64,000 nucleotides of DNA, taken from the NCBI RefSeq assembly GCF_000761245.1, contig NZ_AWOR01000046.1, positions 371,519 to 435,518 on the forward strand, in the 5' to 3' direction. The notes under the pieces were generated by a model. The model searched no databases and was not told where the DNA came from. It saw only the letters and a program-made list of their open reading frames with translations. The number at the start of each line of letters is the position of its first letter. The stretch's first letter is position 1. Shown here one piece after another: positions 1-8,724 of the stretch. Position numbers and translations under genes: made by a program. This stretch comes from Comamonas testosteroni (GTDB lineage: Bacteria > Pseudomonadota > Gammaproteobacteria > Burkholderiales > Burkholderiaceae_C).

Positions 1-507
1 CGGGGTGGCAGGCAGGGCGTCACGCGTCCAGATCACCACCTGCGGGCCGATGATGGCGGCAATCAGGCCACCGACCATCACGCGCGAAATGGCCTTGGCC
101 TGCTGCGCGGGCTCGCTCACCATATCGGTGGCGGCGAAGCGGTAGCTCTGCACGCAGGCCGCATAGAAGCCAGCGAGCGCCGTGCCGATGCAGAAGGTGA
201 CGAAGTCGCTGTGGGCAATGCCTTGCGCGGCGACCACGCCGGAGATCACGCCCAGGATGGCACCCAGCACATAGGCCGCGCGGCGGCCCATGCGGTTCAT
301 GATCCAGGCGGCCGGCAGGGTGGACAGCGCCAGCCCGAGCTGGTAGATGCTGACCGGCAAGGTGGACGCCGTGGGGTTGGACGACAGCTGCTGCCCGACC
401 AGGCCGCCCAGTGAGATGATGATGGGCGGAGAGGCTCCCCCCAGGGACTGGGCTGCGACCAGCAGGCCCATATTGCGGCTTTGTTGTGTGTTGTTGTCTG
501 ATTGCAT
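1..507 (-). CDS. MFS transporter, N-terminal part (runs off the left edge)
   Basis: The 169 residues visible begin MQSDNNTQQSRNMGLLVAAQ and contain several hydrophobic segments separated by MNRMGRRAAYVLG, the short basic loop between helices 2 and 3 typical of major facilitator transporters. A second basic loop (AKAISRVMVGG) follows helix 4. The family moves small solutes or drugs across the inner membrane by proton-coupled alternating access; the substrate cannot be read from this fragment. The start is the ATG at the right end, and the gene is divergent from the secreted protein gene that follows. The C-terminal half is outside the window. Confidence 0.8.
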   Translation of the reverse strand, partial: MQSDNNTQQSRNMGLLVAAQSLGGASPPIIISLGGLVGQQLSSNPTASTLPVSIYQLGLALSTLPAAWIMNRMGRRAAYVLGAILGVISGVVAAQGIAHSDFVTFCIGTALAGFYAACVQSYRFAATDMVSEPAQQAKAISRVMVGGLIAAIIGPQVVIWTRDALPATP

Positions 508-640
508 AAATCGCTTCGGCTGTCCATGCTTGTGCGCAGATTTGTCACATCTTGCAGCATTCATATTGGCCGCACATTAAAAGGTTTGCAGCGGGCATGA
601 TGCAGATGCGAGCCTGGTGATCGAAGTGAATGGAAGTGAT

Positions 641-1921
641 ATGACGTTGAAATGCCTGACTGGCCGGGCTGCGGGCCTGAACATCGCTATGGCGCTCATG
701 AGCTGGGCGTCGATGGCGCATGCCGAGACGGCAGACACCTCGCATGAAGCGGTGGTCTGGTCGGCGAGCTATCGCGGCGAGATCGCCGGCAAGGCAGTCA
801 AGCTGGAGTTGTGGCGGCTCGACGGAGCCGTTGGCGGCAGCTATTGCTATGAACCTTGCAATCGGCCCGGCGCCACGCTCGATCTGGAAGGCTCGGCAAG
901 CGGACAGCTGACCGAGACGCCGATGGCGGGAGCAAGCGATCCCAGGCCGTCGGGCCGCTGGTCGCTGGCGGCTTTGCCGGGCATGGCGCCGCCGCGTCTT
1001 CAGGGCCAGTGGCAGTCCATGGACGGCAAAAGGCGCTGGCCGATCCATCTGCTGCGCCAGCCCCCGGCTTTTCCCCATGCACTGCATTACGAGCTGCGCC
1101 TGCTGATGAATCAGAAGCTGCGCTCCCTGGCCGACTGCGGCGAATATACGGATCTGCAGGTGTCTGCCATTCAGGTCTATGAGCAGGGACGCCTGAAGCA
1201 AAGCCTGCCGACCGACGCCGTGGGCAGCTGCTGGCTGGTGCAGCCACGCTGGGTGGATGCGAATTTTGACGGCTGGCCGGACCTGACCCAGGCGCTGAAT
1301 CTGCCTGCGGGGCCGAATATTGCGCACCGCACCTGGATTTACGACCCGGACACGCAGAAGCTGGTGCTGGGGCCGCAGTCCCTGCAGGACATCAGCTCGC
1401 CCGCCTTCGATGGCAAGGCCAGGCGCATCTACAGCGAATGGCGTGCCAGTTGCTGCAGCCATGGCGTGGACATCTACGCCTGGAAGCCCGCGGGGCCGGA
1501 GCTGGTCGAGCAGGCTGAAAGCCATATGCTGCCGGTGCGCAAGGGCGGCAAGCTCATGGCCTGCTATCAGATGCCGGCCTATGCGCAAGGCCATGTGCGC
1601 TGGCCTAGCGGCCTGTACCAGCGCGGCGGCGAGCTGAGCCTGGCGCAGGAGCCTGCTGCCGACTGGTGCGATGCCGACCCTGCTGCCACCATGGGCCAGA
1701 ATCTGGTACAGGTGCTGGCCGAGCCCAGAGCCGGACAGCCACCCCAGGTCCTCAAGGCCTATGGCGCAAGCTACCGCAAGGTCGATACGCCCCAAGGCGC
1801 CCGTTACTGCCCCGATATCGCGGTCTTCGATGCCGATGCCCGCAAGGTGGTGCGTGTGCTGATGAGCGAGAACGCCGAGCAGGACTGCGAGGTGGAAAAT
1901 CCAGCTCGGGTTCAGCATTGA
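641..1921 (+). CDS. Secreted protein of unknown function, XAC2610-like
   Basis: A 426-residue protein starting at MTLKCLTG. Residues 1 to about 28 form a signal peptide ending in SMAHA, so it is probably periplasmic or secreted. The middle contains VDANFDGWPDL followed by a YDPDTQKLV segment, a pattern I associate with XAC2610/FG-GAP-like periplasmic proteins that carry a calcium-like DxNxDG loop. There are many cysteines (CYEPC, ASCCSHG, CDADP, YCPD), consistent with disulfides in the periplasm. An in-frame GTG 24 bases upstream is possible but would put extra residues ahead of the signal peptide. It lies between an MFS gene and an iron-uptake pair; no function can be assigned. Confidence 0.7.
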   Translation: MTLKCLTGRAAGLNIAMALMSWASMAHAETADTSHEAVVWSASYRGEIAGKAVKLELWRLDGAVGGSYCYEPCNRPGATLDLEGSASGQLTETPMAGASDPRPSGRWSLAALPGMAPPRLQGQWQSMDGKRRWPIHLLRQPPAFPHALHYELRLLMNQKLRSLADCGEYTDLQVSAIQVYEQGRLKQSLPTDAVGSCWLVQPRWVDANFDGWPDLTQALNLPAGPNIAHRTWIYDPDTQKLVLGPQSLQDISSPAFDGKARRIYSEWRASCCSHGVDIYAWKPAGPELVEQAESHMLPVRKGGKLMACYQMPAYAQGHVRWPSGLYQRGGELSLAQEPAADWCDADPAATMGQNLVQVLAEPRAGQPPQVLKAYGASYRKVDTPQGARYCPDIAVFDADARKVVRVLMSENAEQDCEVENPARVQH

Positions 1922-1998
1922 AAACGACTTATCGCTATGCATGGAAATCGCTTGCTGCTATCGTTTTGAGAAAGTTTGCTTGTTATACAATTTAACAA

Positions 1999-2017
1999 AT
2001 TGAGACTCATTCTCAAC
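1999..2017 (+). promoter_or_regulatory. Fur box upstream of the TonB receptor
   Basis: TTGAGA and TCTCAA form an inverted repeat around ACTCA-type bases (ttgagactcattctcaa), about 60 bases before the receptor start and directly after an AT-rich stretch. This matches the betaproteobacterial Fur-site style with TGAGA/TCTCA arms. It suggests iron repression of the receptor and the esterase behind it. Confidence 0.75.
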
Positions 2018-2075
2018 AAGCCTTAGCCACGCACTTCGTTTTAGCCATAGGAGATCGATCGAAAACGAGGTCTAC

Positions 2076-4301
2076 ATGGCAACCCCAGTTCGTGGCGGCG
2101 CAGGCAATGCGCCGTCGGCTTCAGCGCTCGCGTCCACGCGGCTCGCTCCATTCGCGCATTGGCTGTCTTCTGCGGCGTGCCGCAGCCCCCGCTCAGCCGT
2201 GGGGCTGGCGGTGTTGGTCGTTTTGAGCGCCGGTGCCCAGGCGCAGTCGCAGGCGACGGACCCGCAGGAAAAACGCCTGAGCGAAGTCACGGTTTCCGGC
2301 AAGCAGGACGGCAGCGCTCTGCCTGCGCTTGCCCCTGGCGCCCAGGTCGCCAAAGGGGCGGCGCTGGGGCTGCTGGGCAATGTGGATGTGATGGATGCTG
2401 CTTTCAACATCACCGCCTACTCCGAAGAGCTGATCCGCGACCAGAATGCGGCCACGCTGGCTGCCGTGCTGGAAAACGACTCCTCGGTGCGTTTCACCAC
2501 CAATACCGGCCATGTCAACGAGAACTATGTGATTCGCGGCTTCGACGTCAATGCCAGCGAAGTGGCTTTCAACGGCCTGTACGGACTGGCGCCCGACAGC
2601 CATGTGCCGACCGAGATGATTGAGCGCGTGGAGCTGCTCAAGGGCCCGGGCGCGCTGCTCGGCGGCATGGCTCCCAATGGAGCGGTGGGCGGCGTGGTGA
2701 ATGTGGTCAGCAAGAAGCCGCTGGCCGAGGATCTGACGCGGCTGACCACCACTTTCACCTCGGGCTCGCAGCTGCAGGAGCATGTGGATGTATCGCGGCG
2801 CTTCGGCCCCGAGCGTCGCCTGGGCATACGCTTTAACGGCGCGCTGTCCAGCGGGCAAACCGAGGTCGACGACCAAAAGCGCCGCCGCCGCCTGGGCGCC
2901 GTGGCGCTCGACTATCAGGGCGATCGCTTCACGCTGGGACTGGATGCCTATCACTACAAGGTGAATCTGGACAACGGCAGCCCGGTGATGGTGAGCTTTG
3001 GCAAGATGAAGAATCTGATCGGCGCGCCGGATGCCAGCAACAATCTGTTCCGCGGCGTCAACACCGAAGTGGAGAACAAGTCGGTGGCGCTGCGCGGCAC
3101 CTTCGAGCTCAGCGACAGCTGGCAGCTGTACGGCAGCCTGGGCAAGGCCTGGCATGACTATGCCGGCCAGCCCACGGGCACACGTGTGGTGCTCAACGCC
3201 GTGGGAGATGGCTCTGCCGTGGGTCAGACCTATAACCTGCAGGGCTATACCAACAGCACGGCGCTGGACGCGGGTTTGCGCGGGCGCTTCAAGACCGGCG
3301 ATGTGGGCCATCAGCTGGTGTTCTCGTTCAACGAGCTGCAGCAGCAAAGCGGGCGCGCGCTGCCCATCGTGGTCAGCAGCAGCTACACCACCAATATCTA
3401 CGATCCGGTGCTGCCGGTTCTGGCCGGCCCGCGCAATGCCGTGCGCCAGGAAAACGACAATGTGATCCGCAGTCTTGCCGTGGCCGATACCCTGAGCCTG
3501 CTGCAGGACAGGCTGCAGCTGACGCTGGGCGCGCGCCACCAGCGCGTGAATCAGAAGATGAAGGGCTACGACGAGAGCGCCGTCACTCCCATGCTCGGCC
3601 TGGTGGCCAAGCCCTGGGGCGAGGATCTGTCCTTCTACGCCAACTACATCGAGGGGCTGAGCCCAGGCCTTGAGGTCGGCTCCACCTATGCCAATGCAGG
3701 CGAGGCATTCGCGCCCTACAAATCCAAACAGATGGAGGCGGGCGTGAAGTGGCGCCGCGCAGGCTGGACGAATACGCTGTCGCTGTTCCAGATCGAGAAG
3801 CCTTCGACCACCATCGATACGGCGGCCAATACCCTCAAGCTCAATGGCGAGCAGCGCAACCGCGGTGTGGAGTGGAATACCTTCGGCGCGCTGAGCTCCA
3901 GTTTGCGCGTATTGGGCGGCATCACGTACCTGCAGCCCAAGCTGACCAGCACCCAGGGCGGCTCCAACGACGGCCATGATGCGTTCGGAGCAGCACGCTG
4001 GGCGGCCAATCTGGCGGCGGACTGGGATGTTCCGGGCGTGGCCGGTCTGGCGCTGAACGCACGCCTGGTGCATACGGGCAAGCAGTGGGTCAACTCGGCC
4101 AACACTTTGCGTGCCCCGAGCTGGACGCGCTTTGATGTCGGCGCGCGCTACACCACGCGCGTTGCCGATAAGAAAGTGGTCTTGCGCGGTACGGTGGACA
4201 ACGTCTTTGGGCGCAATTACTGGGCTGGAGCCTTTGCCGACAACTTCCTGATCGTGGGCGCACCGCGCACCGTGCGCATCAGCGCTGCTGTGGACTTCTG
4301 A
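2076..4301 (+). CDS. TonB-dependent siderophore receptor
   Basis: A 741-residue outer-membrane receptor. The long signal region (about residues 1-56, ending AGAQA) is followed by a TonB-box-like LSEVTVSG at residues 68-75. A plug domain then carries YVIRGFDVNASEVAFNGLYG and MIERVELLKGPGALLGGM, the usual plug signatures. The rest is a 22-strand-type barrel ending in a terminal phenylalanine (ISAAVDF). The family imports ferric siderophores using TonB-ExbBD energy. A Fur box precedes it and a Fes-like esterase gene starts 16 bases after its stop, so the two are probably co-transcribed. The plug style suggests ferrichrome- or coprogen-like ligands, but the ligand is not certain. Confidence 0.93.
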   Translation: MATPVRGGAGNAPSASALASTRLAPFAHWLSSAACRSPRSAVGLAVLVVLSAGAQAQSQATDPQEKRLSEVTVSGKQDGSALPALAPGAQVAKGAALGLLGNVDVMDAAFNITAYSEELIRDQNAATLAAVLENDSSVRFTTNTGHVNENYVIRGFDVNASEVAFNGLYGLAPDSHVPTEMIERVELLKGPGALLGGMAPNGAVGGVVNVVSKKPLAEDLTRLTTTFTSGSQLQEHVDVSRRFGPERRLGIRFNGALSSGQTEVDDQKRRRRLGAVALDYQGDRFTLGLDAYHYKVNLDNGSPVMVSFGKMKNLIGAPDASNNLFRGVNTEVENKSVALRGTFELSDSWQLYGSLGKAWHDYAGQPTGTRVVLNAVGDGSAVGQTYNLQGYTNSTALDAGLRGRFKTGDVGHQLVFSFNELQQQSGRALPIVVSSSYTTNIYDPVLPVLAGPRNAVRQENDNVIRSLAVADTLSLLQDRLQLTLGARHQRVNQKMKGYDESAVTPMLGLVAKPWGEDLSFYANYIEGLSPGLEVGSTYANAGEAFAPYKSKQMEAGVKWRRAGWTNTLSLFQIEKPSTTIDTAANTLKLNGEQRNRGVEWNTFGALSSSLRVLGGITYLQPKLTSTQGGSNDGHDAFGAARWAANLAADWDVPGVAGLALNARLVHTGKQWVNSANTLRAPSWTRFDVGARYTTRVADKKVVLRGTVDNVFGRNYWAGAFADNFLIVGAPRTVRISAAVDF

Positions 4302-4317
4302 GGCGGAGGAAGCATCA

Positions 4318-6198
4318 ATGCATGAAAATCATCAAGGGTTGCCATTGCCATTGCGATTGCCATTGCCGGTGACAGGCCACAGGCCATCGGGCAAAGGCCT
4401 GCGTTCCTTGCTTGTTCCCGGCCTGCTGGCTGCGGCCAGCGTCGCCATCGCTAGTCCGGCCAGTGCTGCCGGTGCGGCCCGTCCCTTGCCGGCCGACACC
4501 GCTCAGAGTGCGGCCAAGGCGGCCGCCTCGCTGACGCTGGGGGAGCCGCTCTCCGGCAGGCTTGCGCCGGGACAGAGGCTGAGCCTGCAGCTGCAGGCAC
4601 CGGCCGGTGCCGTGGTGCGCGGCAATCTGCAGGCGCTGGGCGTTGTGCTGGATGTGCAAACGCCTGACGGGCGCCATCTGCGGCGGCTGAGTCAGGGCGC
4701 AGGCGCCGATCACGCATTCACCTGGCAAAGCCGGGGCATGGCGAAGGAGCGTCTGGTGCTGCGCGCCGAGAAGGTCCAGCCCTATGCGTGGGCAGCAAAC
4801 GGCGTGTCGGCGGCGCAGGACGGGCGCAGCGATGCTCCGACCTATGCTGCGCCCAGCCCTGGCGCCTACGAGCTGACGATCACCCAGGTGCTGGCGCCGT
4901 TGGCGGCTGGCCATGCGCCTGCGGCAGAGATCGAACCGGAGCCGCTGCGCAGCCCCAGGCTCAAGGCCTTGCAGGCGCGGCTGGCGCAGGGCGGCGACGG
5001 CCGCAGCTTCTGGCAGGAGATGCAACGCGAGGGAACGCCGCTGATCGAGCCCTGGGATGCCGAGCACCAGTTGGTGAGCTTTGTCTGGCGTGGCGCCGGG
5101 CAGTCCGTGCGGCTGTTCGGCAGTCCCTCGGGCAATCATGAGCCGCTGCAGCGCCTGGGAAGCAGCGATGTCTGGTGGGCCAGTTTCGTCATGCCCAGGG
5201 ATGCGCGGCTCAGCTATGGTTTTGCGCCCGATGTGCCTGCGGTCTCGGCCGATGCCATGATTCAGCGCCGAGCCATTCTGTCCACCTTGCAGCGCGATCC
5301 GCTCAATCGCCAGAGCTGGGGGCGGTCTGCGGATCTGCAGGCGGTGCAGGATCGCTACGACGGGCGCTCAGTGCTGACACTGGCCAAGGCGCCGCCCCAA
5401 CCCTGGAGCCAGTCCCGCGCCAGCGTGGCAACTGGCCAGTTGCAGCGTCACTGGCTGGGCAGCCAGGCACTGGGCAATGGGCGCGACATCTGGATCTACA
5501 AGCCGCAGGGCTGGCAGCAGGCCGATGCGGCTCAGCGTTCCCTGCTGGTGCTGTTCGACGCCCAGGCCTATCTGCGCCAGGTTCCCACGCCCGCCATCAT
5601 CGACAACCTTATGGCCGACGGCCTGCTGCCTGCAACGGCCGTCGTGCTGGTGGCCAATGGCGCAGGCGACGCGCGCAGCCGCGAGCTGCCGCCCAATCCG
5701 GAGTTTGCCGACTTCATGGGCCGGCAACTCATGCCCTGGCTCAAGGCACAGGGCATAGCGGCAGGGGCGGAGCGCACGGTGATTGCAGGATCGAGCTATG
5801 GCGGCCTGGCTTCAAGCTATGTGGCGCTGCGCTATCCGCAGTGGTTTGGCAATGTGCTCAGTCTTTCGGGCTCCTACTGGTGGGCTCCCAAGGGCGAGCC
5901 GCCCAACTGGCTGGCCCGCCAATATCTGCAATCGCCGCAGCTGCCGATACGCTTTTACCTGGATGCCGGCATCTACGAGGGGACTCGTGGCGGGCAGGCA
6001 GGCATACGCGAAACCAGCCAGGAGCTGGGCGATGTGCTGCGTGCCAAGGGCAACAAGGTCGTGCAGCGTGTGCACAGCACCGGTCATGACTATGTGCACT
6101 GGCAGGGGTCGCTGGCCTGCGGGCTGCTGGCGCTGACGGGTCGTGAGCCATCGACCGAGGCGCTCAAGGAGCAGGTCGAACAGGCCTGCGGGCTCTGA
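4318..6198 (+). CDS. Secreted enterochelin-esterase-like hydrolase (Fes family)
   Basis: A 626-residue protein with a signal-like segment at about residues 30-51 (LLVPGLLAAASVAIASPASA), so probably periplasmic. An N-terminal beta-sandwich region is followed by an alpha/beta-hydrolase domain with LLVLFDAQAYL, the nucleophile elbow GSSYGG (491-496, Ser493) and a late histidine in GHDYVHWQ (about 590). Fes-type enzymes cleave tri-ester siderophores to release iron; here the position behind a siderophore receptor supports ferric-siderophore hydrolysis in the periplasm. The first 20 residues are encoded by a TTGCCA-type hexanucleotide repeat and give an odd LPLPLRLPLPV stretch ahead of the signal core. 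A palindromic terminator follows the stop. Confidence 0.88.
   Translation: MHENHQGLPLPLRLPLPVTGHRPSGKGLRSLLVPGLLAAASVAIASPASAAGAARPLPADTAQSAAKAAASLTLGEPLSGRLAPGQRLSLQLQAPAGAVVRGNLQALGVVLDVQTPDGRHLRRLSQGAGADHAFTWQSRGMAKERLVLRAEKVQPYAWAANGVSAAQDGRSDAPTYAAPSPGAYELTITQVLAPLAAGHAPAAEIEPEPLRSPRLKALQARLAQGGDGRSFWQEMQREGTPLIEPWDAEHQLVSFVWRGAGQSVRLFGSPSGNHEPLQRLGSSDVWWASFVMPRDARLSYGFAPDVPAVSADAMIQRRAILSTLQRDPLNRQSWGRSADLQAVQDRYDGRSVLTLAKAPPQPWSQSRASVATGQLQRHWLGSQALGNGRDIWIYKPQGWQQADAAQRSLLVLFDAQAYLRQVPTPAIIDNLMADGLLPATAVVLVANGAGDARSRELPPNPEFADFMGRQLMPWLKAQGIAAGAERTVIAGSSYGGLASSYVALRYPQWFGNVLSLSGSYWWAPKGEPPNWLARQYLQSPQLPIRFYLDAGIYEGTRGGQAGIRETSQELGDVLRAKGNKVVQRVHSTGHDYVHWQGSLACGLLALTGREPSTEALKEQVEQACGL
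4339..4368 (+). repeat. Short hexanucleotide repeat in the esterase 5' end
   Basis: About five imperfect tandem copies of TTGCCA/TTGCGA lie just inside the coding region. The unit is six bases, so copy-number change would keep the frame and alter only the length of a Leu-Pro stretch before the signal peptide. Confidence 0.6.
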
Positions 6199-6211
6199 GT
6201 CCGGGGAGCAC

Positions 6212-6240
6212 AAAAAAAGGGGCCTGAGGCCCCTTTTTTG
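6212..6240. terminator. Bidirectional rho-independent terminator
   Basis: A perfect stem of AAAAGGGGCC and GGCCCCTTTT around a TGA loop, with A-rich and T-rich flanks, lies 14 bases after the esterase stop. It can serve the esterase on the plus strand and the convergent zinc-ribbon gene on the minus strand. Confidence 0.9.
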
Positions 6241-6244
6241 ATTT

Positions 6245-6283
6245 TGGCCAGCAGCGCTTGTTCGCAAGCGCTCCAGGCTTTTT
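6245..6283. repeat. Comamonadaceae-type interspersed hairpin repeat
   Basis: AGCGCTTG and CAAGCGCT form a perfect 8-bp stem with a TTCG loop, followed by CCAGGC and a T-run. I recognise this as the short interspersed repeat common between genes in Acidovorax, Delftia and Comamonas; a related copy sits inside hrpA in this window. It lies between two convergent genes. Confidence 0.6.
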
Positions 6284-6294
6284 TATGCAAGCTT

Positions 6295-7992
6295 CTACTT
6301 GAGCTTGTGGCCGCATTCGCCGCAGAACAGGTCATTGGCGGCTACAGGGGCGCTGCAGGCGGGGCAGCTCGGCGCAGCCTGAGCCAGGCGGGCTTTCTCG
6401 GCGGCCTCTGCTTCGGCGCGGGCGCGGGCCGCTTCACGCTCGGCAGCCTGCTGCCTGGCCAGTTGCTCGGCTTCGGCTTGCTGACGTGCTTCTTCGGCAG
6501 CCTGGGCTGCGGCGCGCTCCTCAGCGGCCTTTTGCTGTGCTGCGCGCTCTGCGGCCTGGGCTTCGGCCCGCTGGCGTGCGGCCAGTTCCTGAGCTTCGGC
6601 AGCCGCACGTTCGCGTGCAGCTTGCTCGGTGGCCTCAGCTTCAGCCTTCAGACGGGCTGCTTCGGCCTCGGCACGCAGGCGTGCTGCCTCGGCTTCGCTA
6701 CGCTGGCGGGCGGCAGCCTCTTCAGCGCTTTGACGTGCTTTGTCCGCCGCATCGGCGGCAGCACGCTCGCGCGCCTGCTGTTCGGCAAACGCCTGCTCGG
6801 TGGATACCGCCGTGGCGGCAGTCAGACCTGCGGCAGCTGCTGCTGCGCCAGCCGTTGCTGAGGCAGCGGTTGCTGCGCCAGCGCTGGCATTGCTGTCGGT
6901 GCCGGGCGGGGTGTCGGTGGCGGAGGGCTTGGCCGTGGCTTCCTGCAGGCGCTCGCTGGCAGCCTGCTTGGCGCGCTCGGCCGCAGCCATGGTGCGTTCT
7001 GCAGCAGCCATGGTCTGGGCCTTGGCTTCCTCGGCTTTTTTGCGCACATCGCCAATCAGGCTGTCCAGTGCACCCTCGGCTTCGGCGGGGTCCACGCTTT
7101 CACGAGCCTGCAGATAGATCAGATTCATGCCCATGATGGCCACCTGGGCCAGCAGTGCGCCCACTACGCAGTAGAGAACGCCCAGGCCGGCGATGAGGCC
7201 GGTGCTGCCGCCACTCATCATGCCCATGGGATTGAAGCCACCACCGTAGCCACGGCCGTAGCCGCCACCCATGAACATGCCGGCCATGGAGCCGGCATCT
7301 CCGGTAATGCTCATGGCCATCCCGGTCAGGGAGACGGTGGCAGGCACCAGTCCGGCGAACAGCATGAAGCAGACCAGGCCCAAAATGACATAGAGCACGA
7401 CTTCCATCAGCACCACTTCGACCAGACGCTTGCGCGCGATGCTCAGCACATTGGCCAGAGCAGCCTTGACGGACAGGCCGCTCCACAGCGCAGGACCCAT
7501 CAGCGGGCCGACGACCCAGATCATGGCGATCAGCAAGGCGGCGGCGACCAGCACCAGAATCGGGTGGGCCACAAAGGCCAGAATGCCGCCGAGCACGGGA
7601 ATCTTGCAGATGAAGTAAATGACGGCAGCCAGCAGGTAGTAGGCCAGCGTGGCCACAAATATCGCCAGACCGACCAGCAGGAATTTGGGAAGGCACAGCA
7701 GACCGGCCGATGCCGCCGCCGAGAAGGAGCGTACGGGCTCGTTTCTGGCCTTGTCCATGAGCATGATGCCGACGCCTGAAGAGCCGGCCAGCAGCGCAAT
7801 GACGGCCGCCAGCATGAAGATCAGGTACATGAAGAAGCCGGCCTTGACCAGCATCCAGGCCGCGCCCGCTATCAGTGCGCCGGTCAGCAGCAGTGTCAAG
7901 AAGCACAGCAGCAGCGGTCGCCACTGAGTCAGCCCTTCGGCGGCTCTGGCAAGGGTGGCAAAACGTATCTCTCCCAGGGGTTGCTCTCTCAT
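6295..7992 (-). CDS. Multi-helix membrane protein with coiled coil and C-terminal zinc ribbon
   Basis: A 565-residue protein. Residues about 20-295 contain several long hydrophobic helices plus a glycine/methionine-rich loop (GGGYGRGYGGG). Residues about 305-535 are a very Ala/Glu/Arg-rich stretch of AEAEAARLRAE-type repeats, predicted to be a long coiled coil or helical rod. The C-terminus is a zinc ribbon, CPACSAP...CGECG, of the kind also present in the upstream zinc-ribbon gene. The architecture suggests a membrane scaffold with a cytoplasmic zinc-binding tip. It is the last gene of a minus-strand group with a lipoprotein and another zinc-ribbon membrane protein. I know of no characterised function. 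Confidence 0.8.
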   Translation of the reverse strand: MREQPLGEIRFATLARAAEGLTQWRPLLLCFLTLLLTGALIAGAAWMLVKAGFFMYLIFMLAAVIALLAGSSGVGIMLMDKARNEPVRSFSAAASAGLLCLPKFLLVGLAIFVATLAYYLLAAVIYFICKIPVLGGILAFVAHPILVLVAAALLIAMIWVVGPLMGPALWSGLSVKAALANVLSIARKRLVEVVLMEVVLYVILGLVCFMLFAGLVPATVSLTGMAMSITGDAGSMAGMFMGGGYGRGYGGGFNPMGMMSGGSTGLIAGLGVLYCVVGALLAQVAIMGMNLIYLQARESVDPAEAEGALDSLIGDVRKKAEEAKAQTMAAAERTMAAAERAKQAASERLQEATAKPSATDTPPGTDSNASAGAATAASATAGAAAAAAGLTAATAVSTEQAFAEQQARERAAADAADKARQSAEEAAARQRSEAEAARLRAEAEAARLKAEAEATEQAARERAAAEAQELAARQRAEAQAAERAAQQKAAEERAAAQAAEEARQQAEAEQLARQQAAEREAARARAEAEAAEKARLAQAAPSCPACSAPVAANDLFCGECGHKLK

Positions 7993-8056
7993 TTTTCGTC
8001 CTGTCTTATGGTTGGGGCTGGCTGGTGTGGCGCGATGAGCCGCTGGCTGGCCGGGG

Positions 8057-8719
8057 TCAAAGCTTGCCGCGGATCTCGCCGGCTTCGATGGTGTAGCGCT
8101 CCACGCCGGCGGGCAGACCAGTATCGATCTTCTTGATGACAGTCACGGGTTTGCCGCCCTTGGACTGGGTGGTGCCAGTGGCGGTATTCACACGCCCGGC
8201 CTTGACATCCTCGTCGGACTGATCGACCACGATGCTGGACGAGCCCCGGTTGTCGGCCAGTTCATTGGCCAGCTCCTTGAGCACATTCATGGCCTGGGTG
8301 TATTCCTTGCGGCCCTTGGCGGCCAGCGGCATCTCCACGGTCAGGGCGGAGAAGCTGCGCATCTGGTGTGCCTGTCCCGACTGGGCATCGGCAATGCTGA
8401 CGGTTCTGGTCTGCACCGGACCGGCCACGGCGCGCTGCCTGGCCGGCAGCTTCTGCATGGCTTGCACGGCCTGGGCCTGCATGCTTTGCGCCTGCTGGGT
8501 TTCCTGATCCAGAGCGGCCTGCAGACGCGCAAAGCGCTCGTTCTGCCCGCCCGACACAGCGGTTGCGGGCGCGCTGCCGCCGGGGCCGCAGCTGGGGTCT
8601 GCAGAATTGGTGACGCGCGAGAGCATGCAGCTCAGCGATGTGGAGGCATCTTGCAAGGTGGCGCAGCCGCCAAGCAGCGTTGCGGCGCAGGCCAGCACAG
8701 TGAGTTTGAGTTTTTTCAT
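8057..8719 (-). CDS. Lipoprotein of unknown function
   Basis: A 220-residue protein starting MKKLKLTVLACAATLLGGC, with lipobox LLGGC and lipidated Cys19. The mature part has a Gln/Ala-rich helical segment (ALDQETQQAQSMQAQAVQAMQ) and a more polar C-terminal half rich in Val and Lys. A TTG nine bases upstream is in frame, but the ATG gives the normal lipoprotein signal. The start lies within a few bases of the stop of the zinc-ribbon gene in front, so translation is probably coupled. No recognised domain was seen. Its position between two zinc-ribbon membrane proteins suggests the three act together at the envelope. Confidence 0.75.
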   Translation of the reverse strand: MKKLKLTVLACAATLLGGCATLQDASTSLSCMLSRVTNSADPSCGPGGSAPATAVSGGQNERFARLQAALDQETQQAQSMQAQAVQAMQKLPARQRAVAGPVQTRTVSIADAQSGQAHQMRSFSALTVEMPLAAKGRKEYTQAMNVLKELANELADNRGSSSIVVDQSDEDVKAGRVNTATGTTQSKGGKPVTVIKKIDTGLPAGVERYTIEAGEIRGKL

Positions 8720-8724
8720 GGCTT

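Noticed and set aside
545..1942. A long open frame opposite the secreted protein gene
   Set aside because: Composition is that of an antisense shadow of a GC-rich gene (many His, Arg, Leu and Gln), with no signal peptide or domain. The plus-strand protein has a clear signal peptide and Cys pattern.
1925..1985. Possible extra copy of the Comamonadaceae hairpin repeat after the secreted protein gene
   Set aside because: CGCTTGCTGCTATCG is reminiscent, but the hairpin arms are not complementary enough to support a call.
2193..4073. A 626-residue open frame opposite the TonB receptor
   Set aside because: It lies antisense to a receptor with full family motifs and has no recognisable motif of its own.
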